DNA of 64,000 nucleotides from SHZI01 sp964384525 (GCA_964384525.1 CAYLKO010000001.1:53525-117524), one strand, 5' to 3'; numbered from the stretch's first letter, positions 1 to 10,168 are shown. Made by a program: numbers and translations. The notes: generated by a model not told the origin, from the letters alone.

Positions 1-2
1 CC

Positions 3-875
3 CCCAACTTCTGGGCGCGGTTGGCAGGCCATCTTGCCCGCGTACCCCGGATCATCACCTCGGAGCGAAACATAAACCTGGCCCAGCGGCATTTGGCCGC
101 TCTGGGAGAACGCCTGCTGGCGCCGCTGTCCGATGCGATCGTCGTGAATTCACATGAGGGCCGGCAGCGACTCATCGAGCTTGGGATCGCCGATACCAAC
201 CTGCACGTAATCTACAACGGTGTGGATTGCAGCCATTTCTCGCGCCAGCCGGCCGATGCAAGCAACGGGCTGCGCACAAGCATGGGAATAGATCGGGATG
301 AGCTGCTGATACTGTTGCCTGGGCGGATGGAGGCACAGAAGAACCACCGGCTGCTGGTGACGGCACTCCTGCGCATGGATCCACGTAATGCCCGAATCCG
401 AGTGGCTTTCGCGGGCAACGAATTCGACACGGGGATCAAGCATGAAATCACCGCGCGCATTGCCGCCGGAGGAGCCACCGACCAGTTTCTGTTCCTGGGA
501 CCACGGGCAGACATGCCACTACTCTACAGTGCCGCCGATCTCGTTGTCCTGCCCTCCTTGTGGGAAGGATTTCCCAATGCGGTCATCGAGGCAATGGCCT
601 GTGGCACGCCGGTGATTGTCTCGAACATTTCCGACAATGCGCGGATCGTCGAGCATGGCATCACCGGCTACCTGTTTGGGAACAATGATGCAGATGATCT
701 GGTTACTGCGCTGAATGCTTTCCGGGCGCTTGGCCCGGATCAGCGTCGCGCGATGGGCAGGCAGGCAGCTGCACATATCGCCACCCTATGCTCAACACAG
801 GTTCTGGGCGATCGCTATGCGGAGTTGATCGAGCTGGCACCTCGGCGCCGACATGGACGCAAAAGCCTGCGCTAG
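3..875 (+). CDS. GT4-family glycosyltransferase, 5' end outside window
   Basis: C-terminal part of a GT-B fold sugar transferase that would move a sugar from a nucleotide donor onto a growing lipid-linked glycan at the cytoplasmic membrane. The frame is open to the window edge (it reads PNFWARLAGH before the first possible start), so the N-terminus is missing. Seen: the GT4 donor-site pattern, with a PGRMEAQKNH strand-loop, the FLGPRADMPLLYSAADL segment and the E-x7-E type signature WEGFPNAVIEAMACGTPVI. It faces the next four genes and its stop overlaps the next gene's stop by 4 bp. The context of O-antigen ligase and flippase makes exopolysaccharide assembly the likely job. The sugar specificity cannot be read from the sequence. 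Confidence 0.9.
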   Translation, partial: PNFWARLAGHLARVPRIITSERNINLAQRHLAALGERLLAPLSDAIVVNSHEGRQRLIELGIADTNLHVIYNGVDCSHFSRQPADASNGLRTSMGIDRDELLILLPGRMEAQKNHRLLVTALLRMDPRNARIRVAFAGNEFDTGIKHEITARIAAGGATDQFLFLGPRADMPLLYSAADLVVLPSLWEGFPNAVIEAMACGTPVIVSNISDNARIVEHGITGYLFGNNDADDLVTALNAFRALGPDQRRAMGRQAAAHIATLCSTQVLGDRYAELIELAPRRRHGRKSLR

Positions 876-2428
876 TCAGGCGGATAGCGCCTTACGGCTT
901 CCAACCGCAACCACCATCTGCGAATGCGCCTGACGAACTTCAACAAAAAGCGGATATCCGCCAGTCGCCGCCGAATGGCTGATCGCTCGTCGGCCTTGCC
1001 AGGCGCCGTCGTCGTCGACGGCGGCAACATCTGCTGCGATTCGATGTGATCCTTTGCCAATGTTGGAGCATGCGGCAACACATTCTCGACAAAGTGGCGG
1101 AAACTCCATAGCCATCCTGCCAGATGATAGAGCGGATAAGCTTGGGGCCCGTTGCCTGATCCACGGGTTGTTACATCCCGGCACAGGTTCGATACAGCGG
1201 CCTCGCTAAAGAGACCCAAATCAGCAAACCACCTGGGATCAAGCGCCTCGCGGACGTGATCACGCAATTCGCCCGCCATCCATGTCTGGTATGGGCGGTA
1301 GTCTGGTGCGGCCGTCGGATAATGCACGATGGGACTGATGGATTTGTCAATTGGACGGTTGGTGCGCGCCCAGGGGATGGCGATCAACTCATTGCCAAGC
1401 TTCCTGATCACTTCCACATAGACGTCATCAGTACGGGCTGAAGGATGCAGGCCCCACATGTATCCGTATACTTCCGGCGCAGTGAATGCCTGATATAGCG
1501 TGCAGTAATTGTTTATCACACTCATCGCATGCGCAATCAGGCCGCGCATGTACTGGGCCTGTTGCTCAACCTCAAGAAACGCATAATTCCGCAACACTGC
1601 CACCCGCGATTTGAGATGATCCAGGTCGCATTGAAGTTCTTTGACCGCATGGATTGCTATGTCTTGGCGCAGCAGGCCATTGATGTTGAATGGTCGTAGC
1701 GGCCGCAGCTCCAGAACGCTGCTACCGGAAAATTCGCCACGCCCCACGGAATCGCCGTAACTGCCGGCTATGACCAGCGCGTCTGGCTCCACATTCTCGA
1801 ACCACGCCATGCGGTGCAAATGTGTCGGCGCACTCAGCGCACCGAGTCTTGTGGCCGCAATCTCGACGTTCTCGACAAGATGCTTTGGCTCGAAGTTGAC
1901 GTATTGCCAGTTGAAGCGGAGGCGATCGGCCACGGCTTTTGCATAGAGTACGTCTCGACTGCCATCAATGCCCCACGTGATCGCTGTCGGCACTACGGAT
2001 ATGCGCCCCTGTTCGAGCAATCCCGCCATGCCACCCGCGACAATGCGACTATCGAGCCCTCCTGACAGCAATAGATAGATGCTTTTACGGCCACGGCAGA
2101 CACGGGTCAGCTCGTCTTCAAGACGGTGGAGCAGTTCGCTGGCAATCTGCCCGGGGGTTGCCCAGTGCAGACCGTGGGACGGCACTTGCGACAAAACCAC
2201 ATCGCCTGCTTCTCCAGTCTGGCTCAACCATGCTTGTCGGCCGACCTGTGAGAGCACGGTGCGATTGCCACAAGCGTAACCAAATGATGCCAGCGACAAT
2301 ATACCTGCAGCATCCCACGTGAGATCACCACAAGGAATGGCAGATGGGTAGTCATGCGTCCAGGGCGATGATCCCGCCTGATAGCGTGGTGATTGAAACA
2401 GGTGAAGAGAAGTTTCGAGCGTGGACAC
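872..2428 (-). CDS. Asparagine-synthase-like PP-loop ATPase
   Basis: Protein of 518 residues related to the synthetase half of asparagine synthase B, which adenylates a carboxylate and transfers ammonia. The PP-loop ATP-pyrophosphatase signature SGGLDSR lies at about residues 122-128 and is preceded by hydrophobic YLLL. The start is GTG, so no Cys2 glutaminase nucleophile is present and the N-terminal 110 residues look like a degenerate Ntn-hydrolase domain. Such proteins are common in exopolysaccharide clusters of exosortase-type bacteria, where they may amidate uronic acids; that role is inference. It is the last of four minus-strand genes (7474 to 872) and lies 63 bp after the O-antigen ligase gene. 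Confidence 0.8.
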   Translation of the reverse strand: MSTLETSLHLFQSPRYQAGSSPWTHDYPSAIPCGDLTWDAAGILSLASFGYACGNRTVLSQVGRQAWLSQTGEAGDVVLSQVPSHGLHWATPGQIASELLHRLEDELTRVCRGRKSIYLLLSGGLDSRIVAGGMAGLLEQGRISVVPTAITWGIDGSRDVLYAKAVADRLRFNWQYVNFEPKHLVENVEIAATRLGALSAPTHLHRMAWFENVEPDALVIAGSYGDSVGRGEFSGSSVLELRPLRPFNINGLLRQDIAIHAVKELQCDLDHLKSRVAVLRNYAFLEVEQQAQYMRGLIAHAMSVINNYCTLYQAFTAPEVYGYMWGLHPSARTDDVYVEVIRKLGNELIAIPWARTNRPIDKSISPIVHYPTAAPDYRPYQTWMAGELRDHVREALDPRWFADLGLFSEAAVSNLCRDVTTRGSGNGPQAYPLYHLAGWLWSFRHFVENVLPHAPTLAKDHIESQQMLPPSTTTAPGKADERSAIRRRLADIRFLLKFVRRIRRWWLRLEAVRRYPPD

Positions 2429-2491
2429 AGTAGCTATCCGTTTATAACGATGCTGCCAAATTTCAGTATCACACCGGGAATAAACCAGGCT

Positions 2492-3841
2492 TTACACCTG
2501 TTTGGCATCAGGTGACATGAAACCACTACTGGGAGACAGGTTGTCCACATCACCGTTGTTCGCATTGCTTATGGCCGCCTTTCGATTGGCAATGGCCTGT
2601 TTTCGGCCTTCTGACAGAAGGTGGAGCTCTGCCACCAGCCATGGAAATACCAGCCAGAACACCTTGTCATAATAGGAGACCATTGCAGTATCCATGGCAA
2701 TGATGGAGATACTCACCACCAAAGCCATGGTGTACCGACCAAAATATTCCTTGCTTCGCAAGAAACTGCGCATTGCGAATAGCTGCTTGACCAGCATCCA
2801 GTACATATAAAAGTAGACGACAAACCCCACGGCACCTGTACTGACCAGCACCTCAAGGTAGTTTGAGTGCGAGTACGTGCCGATATGCCTCCCGATTCCT
2901 CCACCATCTGCAAGACGGAAATTATCCAGTCCAATCCCAAGTATCGGGTTATGAATGGCAAGATCTATGGCTCGCTCGCTCAGCCATAGCCGCCCTTGAA
3001 CACTGGTGTCCGTACTGGCTATGCCACCATCAAAGAAAGCCATGGCACGGTTTATTCTGAACCAGAATTCCGAATTCATGAGATAGGTGATGCTGATGGG
3101 AATGATCGCACCGATAGCAATGACTGCGCCGATAAATGATTTGCCGCCAATCTTGATGGAGCGATAAAGGTAAGCCGCGCAAACCAACCCTCCGCCGAGC
3201 AGCACGCCCCCGATCATGGCTTTCCGGGATCCTGTCTGGAGCAACATGATGAATATCATTGTCGCTGCAGCCAGAAAGACGACTTTGAAGACCAGGCGAC
3301 GCGACGTAATGGCATTTACAAGTGTCAGCACCAAGGTGACTGACAGAATGAAGCCAAAGGTATTGGCATTCCCAAGTGTGCCGTACACACGGCCATCAAA
3401 GTCGGTAAATGGCGCGGGGTTTACAAATACCACTACCGATGACAACAGCGTCGACCCAATAAGTGCCACGATGTAAAACATCGTCGAGCGATGCCAAATC
3501 ATGAAATTCGTGACTATAAACCCCACCACAACCACCTGAGCAAGCGTTTGGGCGCGGTAAAGCGCCAGCTGTGGATCTTCAGCGACAAGACACGAAGTGA
3601 AGGCCAGCGCAAACCATGCAAGCCATATTTTGTATATCGCCGGTATGACGATCTTTTTACTGGTCACCGCCATAAAGACAAAGGACAGGCCAAGTATCAC
3701 GCCAGCTGCTTTGGCTGCAAGGGTCAGATTTTCGCGATAGGACAACAGCACCACGGTCCCGATATAGATGGCAGTCAGCAGCTGGTATATCGCGCCCAAC
3801 CGATTCCGTGGCAGATTTCTCTCTGAACTTTCCGGAGTCAC
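2492..3841 (-). CDS. O-antigen ligase/polymerase family membrane protein
   Basis: Polytopic inner-membrane protein of 449 residues with about ten hydrophobic helices. The Wzy_C/WaaL-type region GIGLDNFRL followed by a periplasmic loop with YSHSNYLEVLVSTG is visible near residues 300-330; the His-Ser-x-Tyr-x-Glu motif is typical of O-antigen ligases and exopolysaccharide polymerases. It probably polymerises or ligates undecaprenyl-linked glycan in the periplasm. The start appears to be GTG, with an AGGA sequence about 11 bases upstream. It lies 46 bp after the flippase gene. Sequence alone does not separate polymerase (Wzy) from ligase; the neighbours suggest an exopolysaccharide rather than LPS role. 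Confidence 0.87.
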   Translation of the reverse strand: MTPESSERNLPRNRLGAIYQLLTAIYIGTVVLLSYRENLTLAAKAAGVILGLSFVFMAVTSKKIVIPAIYKIWLAWFALAFTSCLVAEDPQLALYRAQTLAQVVVVGFIVTNFMIWHRSTMFYIVALIGSTLLSSVVVFVNPAPFTDFDGRVYGTLGNANTFGFILSVTLVLTLVNAITSRRLVFKVVFLAAATMIFIMLLQTGSRKAMIGGVLLGGGLVCAAYLYRSIKIGGKSFIGAVIAIGAIIPISITYLMNSEFWFRINRAMAFFDGGIASTDTSVQGRLWLSERAIDLAIHNPILGIGLDNFRLADGGGIGRHIGTYSHSNYLEVLVSTGAVGFVVYFYMYWMLVKQLFAMRSFLRSKEYFGRYTMALVVSISIIAMDTAMVSYYDKVFWLVFPWLVAELHLLSEGRKQAIANRKAAISNANNGDVDNLSPSSGFMSPDAKQV

Positions 3842-3887
3842 TTGATAGGGCGTCCTGCGGTATGGAAATCAATCATCGACAATATCG

Positions 3888-5321
3888 TCAACCAACAACC
3901 TGGCGCTCGTCTCGCCGCCAGAACCTGATCAGTGGCCTGAAAAACAGAAGAGCCGCAGTCAGATTGGCAGCCACCGAGACCATGAGCCAGACCCAATGGG
4001 CTGCAGCTGAATACTGGGCCCCCATAACCAGTATGCCATTCAGCATCAGCACCATTACGGTACCTTTTGAGGCCAGACGGATACTGCTTGCAGCGTGCTT
4101 TGTATTGATGCCAAGACCTCGCCATGCGAGATGGAACTGCAGCAACGCATTGAAAAGCTGCATGGAAACCAATGCGATGCACGCGCCAATCAGTCCATAC
4201 GACGCGCCAATCCATACGGCAGGAATGAAGAATAAAGCATTTATCATCTTCCGTCGGGCTGTCTGATGCACCTGCCCCAAAGCACGATTCAGTGCGTCAC
4301 TTATGCGGATAATGGTTACGAACCCGGCACCAAGACACAGCACCTGGAACACTGTCGTGGTGGCCCGCCAGCGCTCTCCGAATGCAAGGCGGACGATCTC
4401 ATCGCCATTGGCCGCGAGGAATATTCCAACGCCGAACATGAATACGAAGCAGTTTGTAACCAAGCTCAGCCATGTTGCAATCAACTTTTCGCGATCCTCG
4501 CGCATCCGGGCCATCACCGGGAAGAACACATTGTCGATCACGTCACAAAAATAACGGCCAGGCAGCATCGCGACCGCCATCACGTGATATTGACCCAACG
4601 CATCCGCTCCCAGACGCCGCCCAACAATGAACCGGTCGCCCTGCACGATCACATAATTCCAGATCTTCTCCTTGGTAATGCCGAGGCCGAAGGCCAGCAT
4701 TTCCTTTAGTGCGGCAACGGAAAAGGATGGCTCATGACTGCCTCGCGTAATGAGGCAGAGTATGGTGGTCTTGATGGTCCACTGCAGTAGCGTTGCCGTG
4801 ACCAGAGCCCAGACACCGTAACCAAGCAGCGCAAGTATGACTGCAGGCAGCGCGTAACCAACAACCTGTGACGTCAAATTGATCTTCATCAAGGTCGCGA
4901 ACTTCAGCTCACGCTGGAGCAGCGCCTCGGGCACACGCGCAATACCCATCAGTACAAATACACCGCCGAGTGCGATCAGAACAGGTTGCAGGTCGGCCAT
5001 TGCCACGAGGCCTGACACTGGCGATGACACCAGTGCCAGCACAATGAAGAGAAAGATTCCGATCATGATCGACGTGAACCATGCAGTGCCGACGAAGTCA
5101 CGATCCAGTTGTTGTCGGTGAATCACTGCAGCGGAGGCGCCCGCTTCCGACAGCAGTTGGCACAGATCGATCACGATATAGGCAGCCGCCACGAGGCCGA
5201 AGGCCTGCGGATCGAGCATGCGCGCCAGTAGCGCAAGAACCAGCAATTGCAGGACAACCTGCAGACCAAGCGATGCACCTTGCCATGATAGGCCGGATCT
5301 GACGGCAGCATGCGACACCAT
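3888..5321 (-). CDS. Polysaccharide flippase (Wzx/MOP superfamily)
   Basis: Membrane protein of about 477 residues with around 12-14 helices, resembling the WzxC/PST branch of the MOP exporter superfamily. It would flip undecaprenyl-linked repeat units to the periplasm for the neighbouring polymerase. Seen: the N-terminal LSWQGASLGLQ segment and helix 1-2 LARMLDPQAFGLVAAA, both characteristic of this family. I chose the ATG at 5321, two bases after the previous gene's stop and preceded by a G-rich stretch. A TTG at 5342 would add seven residues and overlap the upstream gene. The tight packing indicates co-transcription with the upstream DUF4091-like gene. Confidence 0.88.
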   Translation of the reverse strand: MVSHAAVRSGLSWQGASLGLQVVLQLLVLALLARMLDPQAFGLVAAAYIVIDLCQLLSEAGASAAVIHRQQLDRDFVGTAWFTSIMIGIFLFIVLALVSSPVSGLVAMADLQPVLIALGGVFVLMGIARVPEALLQRELKFATLMKINLTSQVVGYALPAVILALLGYGVWALVTATLLQWTIKTTILCLITRGSHEPSFSVAALKEMLAFGLGITKEKIWNYVIVQGDRFIVGRRLGADALGQYHVMAVAMLPGRYFCDVIDNVFFPVMARMREDREKLIATWLSLVTNCFVFMFGVGIFLAANGDEIVRLAFGERWRATTTVFQVLCLGAGFVTIIRISDALNRALGQVHQTARRKMINALFFIPAVWIGASYGLIGACIALVSMQLFNALLQFHLAWRGLGINTKHAASSIRLASKGTVMVLMLNGILVMGAQYSAAAHWVWLMVSVAANLTAALLFFRPLIRFWRRDERQVVG

Positions 5322-5323
5322 CC

Positions 5324-7474
5324 CTACCACCACCCCGTGCAATCAGGCCGTAGTGAATCGAGTGCGGCGCGATAATGCCGGCACTGTTCAGCCGTAATCA
5401 GATCTCCAGATGCTGATCGTGCGCAGTAACGCAGTGCTGCATGATCCGCGATTCCTTGCACGAACGCCTCCCAGCGCCGACTCGTGACAAAGCCTGCACC
5501 GTTCCTGCCCTCGTAGACTACCGACCAGTCCGGACGTGAGCCGTCGAAGTCGCTCCAGGCGCTCGACTTTTCCGTATCACTGAACGACCAGAAGCCCATG
5601 CCATGGGCGCCTTCGTCGAAGGCCAGACGTCCGAGGTCTCTGTAACATGCCGGCAGTGCGGAGCGTGCCGGTTCCGGCGGGTTCGCATACAGCCATAGTT
5701 CCGCCTTGGTATTCGCCTCGTTACCCAGTATTTCCCGCGTGCGCGCAAATGCTTCTCCGGCACGTGGCTGCCAGTAATCTATTCGGCCCCGCAAGGAGCG
5801 CAGGCGCCAGACAGTCGATGTCTCGAGGGCGCGACCAGCAATCGGATTTGCATAGAAGCGCAGTGCCGGCTGAATTGAGTGCAGGGTGTCGATTACATCA
5901 GCCAGCTGGTCGAGCTGTGTCCCGTGGGGCTCGTCGAGTGGATAGAGCGCCCAGTCGTCCATACCGTACCCCGCCTCGCGCACAGTCGTTGCGAGCACGG
6001 TCAGCCACTTTTCAAGGCGTCCGTGTGTCACTTGATCGTCATTCATCGTGGCGAGTCGCTGCCAGCCGTCTGCACCAAGAAACAGCAGCACCAGGCCGCG
6101 GCCGCGATACAGTGCGAGGGTTTTACGCAGTGCCTGGGTGCGCGCGGGCCAGTCATTTTCTGCGAAGGGTTGCGGCAGACTGCTTGGATGAACCTCGAAG
6201 AGGTTTACGCCCGCCGCACTGAGGCGGGTGGCGGTCTCCTGGGCGTTGGCTGGTGACCAAATCGGAGCATCGCTTGGATAGGTCCAGACCAACACCCGTG
6301 GCTTGTCGGCAACCGTCGGCCGGATATGGTCCTGCAGGTGCACCTCAACGGTCAGTGTCTGCGCCCAGCCAGTGTCGTCGCCTACACGCCAACGTCGCAC
6401 TCCTGACGGTGCACCTTTTGGCTCACTGATGAAAGCAAACGCAAGGGAATGTGGCTCAAGGACGATCTCTTCACCGGCCACTACCGGTTCATCGATGACA
6501 TCGTAGACCACACGACCATTGGCGGCGAGCCCCGCTGACAGCCTTTGAATCCTTGTCGCCGTCACCGGGCCTGACAGTGCCTCAATCGTAAACCGACGTG
6601 GTACCGCAGCGGGATTGGTCAGACCAATGACAAAACGTCCGCCCATGTCCGGCAGAGTTTGCAAGCGGAGATATGCTGCCGTGAGTGGCCGATCAAGAGA
6701 CTGCCACGGTGCGGCCAGTCCGGCATGACTGGCTGTGCCGCTGAGGATATCCAACGTATTGCCGAGAGTCCTGAGACCGGCCTGTAACAGACCCGCCTCC
6801 AGACGCTGCGTACTATCAGCGCACGGATCATGGATGTTGGCAGGCGATTTCTGCACTTGAAGCCTTGCATCGCCACTCACTGCCGCCGTTGCCAACGTAA
6901 TCTCGTCAAGCATGACAAAGGCACCGTCGGCGTGGATCACCACCTGCAATTGCTTTTCGCCACAGCCCATGAAGGGCACCACAAGGTCCACGACATTGCC
7001 GTCAGCAGCATCGTTTGCGGCATGCACAAGACTGCCGGTATGCCGCCATGCTGAGGAGAGGCGGCTGCCACAGTAAATATCCATGCGTCGTGGCGGCATC
7101 ACATCTGCACGTGATTGGTATGCGCTGCGCAGAACCAGCGTATAGGCCGTATCGGCCCCGGTGGTGGCTTCGATGGTCACGGCAACTGGCGTCTGGTTGA
7201 CCCACCCAACCGATCCGCGTCGCGTCCAGATTGGAGATCGCTGGTAAATTCCGTCCGTAAGCTGCGCGCCATCGTCTTTATCACGTGTCGGTGCATAGTT
7301 TGGCGCAGGATCCAGTGCAAGGACCTTCAACGGCAGGCTGCCAGCAGCCTCAGCGTCAGGCAATGCAGGACCACCGCACGCGAGCAGCGTGGCCACCGCC
7401 AGTGCGGGAATGCGGGAATCGGGTATGGGTGCCCGGATCACACCATGGGGTGAGCGAGAAAAAGGGCGGATCAT
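5324..7474 (-). CDS. Secreted DUF4091/glycoside-hydrolase-like protein
   Basis: Protein of 716 residues with an N-terminal signal ending in a possible lipobox (LLAC near residue 33), so it is probably an outer-membrane or periplasmic lipoprotein. The N-terminal half looks like a beta-sandwich carbohydrate-binding module. The C-terminal half (about residues 390-690) resembles a TIM-barrel of the DUF4091 type, with YPLDEPHG and MGFWSFSD as the most telling strands; the Asp-Glu of DEP is a plausible acid/base pair. First gene of the minus-strand exopolysaccharide operon. It may trim or depolymerise the polymer made by its neighbours. No exact enzyme class can be assigned. Confidence 0.65.
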   Translation of the reverse strand: MIRPFSRSPHGVIRAPIPDSRIPALAVATLLACGGPALPDAEAAGSLPLKVLALDPAPNYAPTRDKDDGAQLTDGIYQRSPIWTRRGSVGWVNQTPVAVTIEATTGADTAYTLVLRSAYQSRADVMPPRRMDIYCGSRLSSAWRHTGSLVHAANDAADGNVVDLVVPFMGCGEKQLQVVIHADGAFVMLDEITLATAAVSGDARLQVQKSPANIHDPCADSTQRLEAGLLQAGLRTLGNTLDILSGTASHAGLAAPWQSLDRPLTAAYLRLQTLPDMGGRFVIGLTNPAAVPRRFTIEALSGPVTATRIQRLSAGLAANGRVVYDVIDEPVVAGEEIVLEPHSLAFAFISEPKGAPSGVRRWRVGDDTGWAQTLTVEVHLQDHIRPTVADKPRVLVWTYPSDAPIWSPANAQETATRLSAAGVNLFEVHPSSLPQPFAENDWPARTQALRKTLALYRGRGLVLLFLGADGWQRLATMNDDQVTHGRLEKWLTVLATTVREAGYGMDDWALYPLDEPHGTQLDQLADVIDTLHSIQPALRFYANPIAGRALETSTVWRLRSLRGRIDYWQPRAGEAFARTREILGNEANTKAELWLYANPPEPARSALPACYRDLGRLAFDEGAHGMGFWSFSDTEKSSAWSDFDGSRPDWSVVYEGRNGAGFVTSRRWEAFVQGIADHAALRYCARSASGDLITAEQCRHYRAALDSLRPDCTGWW

Positions 7475-7687
7475 CTGCTACCTGCCAGCGGGTCGGAAGC
7501 GGTATTTGACCGTATCCGCATGGCTGACAGTAGCTAACCGGTCATGAATCTTCCCCTACGGATTTGTTACGAAGCGCAGTTCGATCTCGCCAGCAGCAGA
7601 CTCAGCTTCCCGGGCTATGTGATTCTGCGTTCAGCTTTCCTGACACAGGTAGTGGCAAGATACCGAAACTTGGCAAAGGAATACGAC

Positions 7688-8098
7688 ATGAAACCTGGAC
7701 TCGCATCAGCCCTGACCGCCATCTTGATCCTGGGAGGCTGCACCATGACACCACAGACCGCATCGCTGCAGGGCGAGGAATGGGTGATAGAGGATATCGC
7801 CAGCACGGGCGTGATCGACAACAGTCATGCCGCGCTGCTGTTTCTTCCGGACGGCCGGCTGGCTGGCAGCGCCACCTGCAACCGCATCATCGGCAGCTAC
7901 GAAGCCCGGGGGCCGAAGCTCAGCATCAAACCGGTTGGAACCACGATGATGGCCTGCCCCGAAGCACTGATGAACCAGGAGCGCAAGTTGCTGGATCTGT
8001 TACCTGCGATCGAAAGCTACCGCATCGATGACACCGGTGCGCTGGTGCTGAGCACGGCAGATGGCAGGACGATCGTGGCCCGGCAACAAATCAGGTAA
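7688..8098 (+). CDS. META-domain (HslJ-like) lipoprotein
   Basis: Small lipoprotein of 136 residues. The start is the ATG at 7688, preceded by AAAGGA. Its signal peptide ends in the lipobox LGGC at about residue 19. The body carries the META/HslJ fold hallmarks: WVIEDI near the start, the hydrophobic LLFLPDGRLAGSATCN strand with GS-x-x-CN, and TTMMACP, a conserved two-cysteine pattern of this family. HslJ-like proteins are linked to heat-shock or novobiocin resistance in enterics, but the biochemical role is unknown. It stands alone between a divergent exopolysaccharide operon and a peptidase gene. An in-frame start at 7544 would destroy the signal peptide and is not used here. Confidence 0.85.
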   Translation: MKPGLASALTAILILGGCTMTPQTASLQGEEWVIEDIASTGVIDNSHAALLFLPDGRLAGSATCNRIIGSYEARGPKLSIKPVGTTMMACPEALMNQERKLLDLLPAIESYRIDDTGALVLSTADGRTIVARQQIR

Positions 8099-8170
8099 TC
8101 GAGATATTGCGGTTGCACCAAGCCGGTGCCCGGAGGCAACATCACTCCATGCAATGGAGGGGGTGATGCC

Positions 8171-10141
8171 GTGCTGATCTCATGCATGACTGTCCGGCGG
8201 CTGATGGTTCTGGCCACGCTGGTGACACTCGCCGGACCTGCCATCGCAGCGCCACCCCTCGAAGCCTACGGGCATCTGCCGGCCGTCGAGGCCATGAACC
8301 TGTCACCTTCCGGGGAGCGCTTCGCGACTGTCGCGCTGATGGGTGACCATCGCCGTCTCCTCGTGGGCACGACCGACGGGAAGCTGTTGCAGGATGTCGG
8401 CCTCGGCAACGAAAAGGTTTCTGCCATCTGGTGGATCGGCGACAACCATGTACTGCTGATGACCCACAGCACCTTCAAGGCCCCATTCGATTTCGCCGTC
8501 AGCCAGGTTGAGCTGTCGAGTGTCATCAACCTGACGGTCTCAACGGGCAAGCTTGCCGTCATCTTCGAGAAAAATCCGGCCATCGGCGATGTCGTGCTCG
8601 GCTACTTCGGGTCAGCTGCCTTCGATGGCCACACCTACGGCTACTTCGGCGGCGTGACCTACCTCCAGACCAGAAAGGGGGACTACATCGCCGACACGAG
8701 CCAGGGCTACGTGCTGGTGGACCTGTACCAGGTTGATCTGGACTCCGGGAAGGCACGGCGGATCGCCCGCGGCAGGCCGAACTACCGGGGCTGGGCCATC
8801 GGCGCGGACGGCAGCATTCTGGCGCACGAAGAATACGATCGGGTGAATGCCGTCTGGAGGCTGTATGCCGGCAAGGATCATGACAAGCTGTTGATGGAAG
8901 TTCCCACGCCAACCGTGACTCCGGATCTGATGAGTCTCGGACGCACGCCGGGAACGGTGCTGGTTTTCGATCCGACAGCGGACCGGGACGTGATGGTGGA
9001 GGTCAATATTGCCGACGGCAAACGTCAGGAATTGCCTTACAGCGAGGACGGTCGCTGGGTGCTTCGGGATCGTGACAGCAACCTGCTCCTCGGCTTCGCG
9101 ACCGACAATCCCGACTTTCCTGACGTGTACTCCGTGCCCCTGCGCTCACGCATGAAGGGCACGGTGAAGGCATTTCCGGGCTATCACGTGCGGATCAACT
9201 CCTACAGCCGGACCTTCGACCACCTGATCGCCTTCACCGACGGCGGCGACGATTCCGGCACCTATTGGCGGGTGAACATTTCCGCCGGCAAGGCGGATCC
9301 GATCGGTTACGCCTACCCCAAGGTACGCAGCGCCGATGTAGGGCCCACCCGGCTGTTCAATTACAAGGCCGCAGACGGCCTGGCTCTCGATGGTGTATTG
9401 ACCCTGCCCCCCGGGCACAAGGCACAGAAACTGCCGGTGGTCGTCCTGCCGCACGGCGGGCCCATCGGCGTATACGACATGCCCGGCTTCGACTGGTGGG
9501 CGCAGGCCTATGCCTCGGCCGGCTACGCCGTGTTCCAGCCGAATTACCGTGGTTCGGGCGGACAAGGCGCCGGGTTCCGCAAGGCCGGCTACGGTGAGTG
9601 GGGCGGCAAGATACTGGGTGACATTGCCGATGGCCTGGCGGCACTGGCTGCCGAAGGCATCGTCGACCCACGACGTGCCTGCATCGTCGGCGCCAGCTAC
9701 GGCGGCTATGCAGCACTCGCCGGGGTGACGGTGCAACAGGGTTTGTATCGCTGCGCGGTTGCCGTGGCAGGCCCGGCCGACTTGCCCGCATTTCTCGCCT
9801 GGCACCGGCAAGGCTACGGCAGCAACAGTGAATCGATGCGGTTCTTCCGGGAAGCAGTGGGCGTCGACGGCGCCGGCGGTGTCGATGCCACCAGCCGCTA
9901 CTCGCCGAGCGCACTCGCCGCCCGTGCGGATGCACCAATCCTGCTCATCCACGGCGTCGACGACTCCGTGGTTCCCATCGCCCAGAGCGAGGCCATGGCT
10001 GCTGCACTCAAGAAGGCCGACAAGCCCTTCGAGTTCATCCGCATGAAGGGCGAAGACCACTGGCTTTCCGGCAGCAAGACGCGCACGGAAATGCTCAAGG
10101 CATCAGTCAAGTTCGTGGAGCGGTACAACCCGGTGGAGTGA
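8171..10141 (+). CDS. S9-family prolyl oligopeptidase-like serine peptidase
   Basis: Exported serine peptidase of about 656 residues that would cleave short peptides, typically after Pro or with acyl-aminoacyl specificity. I chose GTG 8171 because GGAGGGGG lies seven bases upstream; ATG 8186 is an alternative. A signal peptide ends at PAIAA. Residues 40-400 form a beta-propeller-like region and the C-terminal alpha/beta-hydrolase domain holds the triad: Ser509 in GASYGGY, Asp598 in HGVDDSVVP and His630 in GEDHWLS. All catalytic residues are present. It sits immediately beside the left boundary of the tRNA-Ala island and stands as a single transcription unit. Confidence 0.92.
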   Translation: MLISCMTVRRLMVLATLVTLAGPAIAAPPLEAYGHLPAVEAMNLSPSGERFATVALMGDHRRLLVGTTDGKLLQDVGLGNEKVSAIWWIGDNHVLLMTHSTFKAPFDFAVSQVELSSVINLTVSTGKLAVIFEKNPAIGDVVLGYFGSAAFDGHTYGYFGGVTYLQTRKGDYIADTSQGYVLVDLYQVDLDSGKARRIARGRPNYRGWAIGADGSILAHEEYDRVNAVWRLYAGKDHDKLLMEVPTPTVTPDLMSLGRTPGTVLVFDPTADRDVMVEVNIADGKRQELPYSEDGRWVLRDRDSNLLLGFATDNPDFPDVYSVPLRSRMKGTVKAFPGYHVRINSYSRTFDHLIAFTDGGDDSGTYWRVNISAGKADPIGYAYPKVRSADVGPTRLFNYKAADGLALDGVLTLPPGHKAQKLPVVVLPHGGPIGVYDMPGFDWWAQAYASAGYAVFQPNYRGSGGQGAGFRKAGYGEWGGKILGDIADGLAALAAEGIVDPRRACIVGASYGGYAALAGVTVQQGLYRCAVAVAGPADLPAFLAWHRQGYGSNSESMRFFREAVGVDGAGGVDATSRYSPSALAARADAPILLIHGVDDSVVPIAQSEAMAAALKKADKPFEFIRMKGEDHWLSGSKTRTEMLKASVKFVERYNPVE

Positions 10142-10168
10142 GGCCTGGGTGCAGTGGCATGGTGGTGG

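Noticed and set aside
9146..10060. Long minus-strand open frame (304 codons) inside the S9 peptidase gene
   Set aside because: Antisense shadow caused by high GC; the sense strand has the full catalytic triad.
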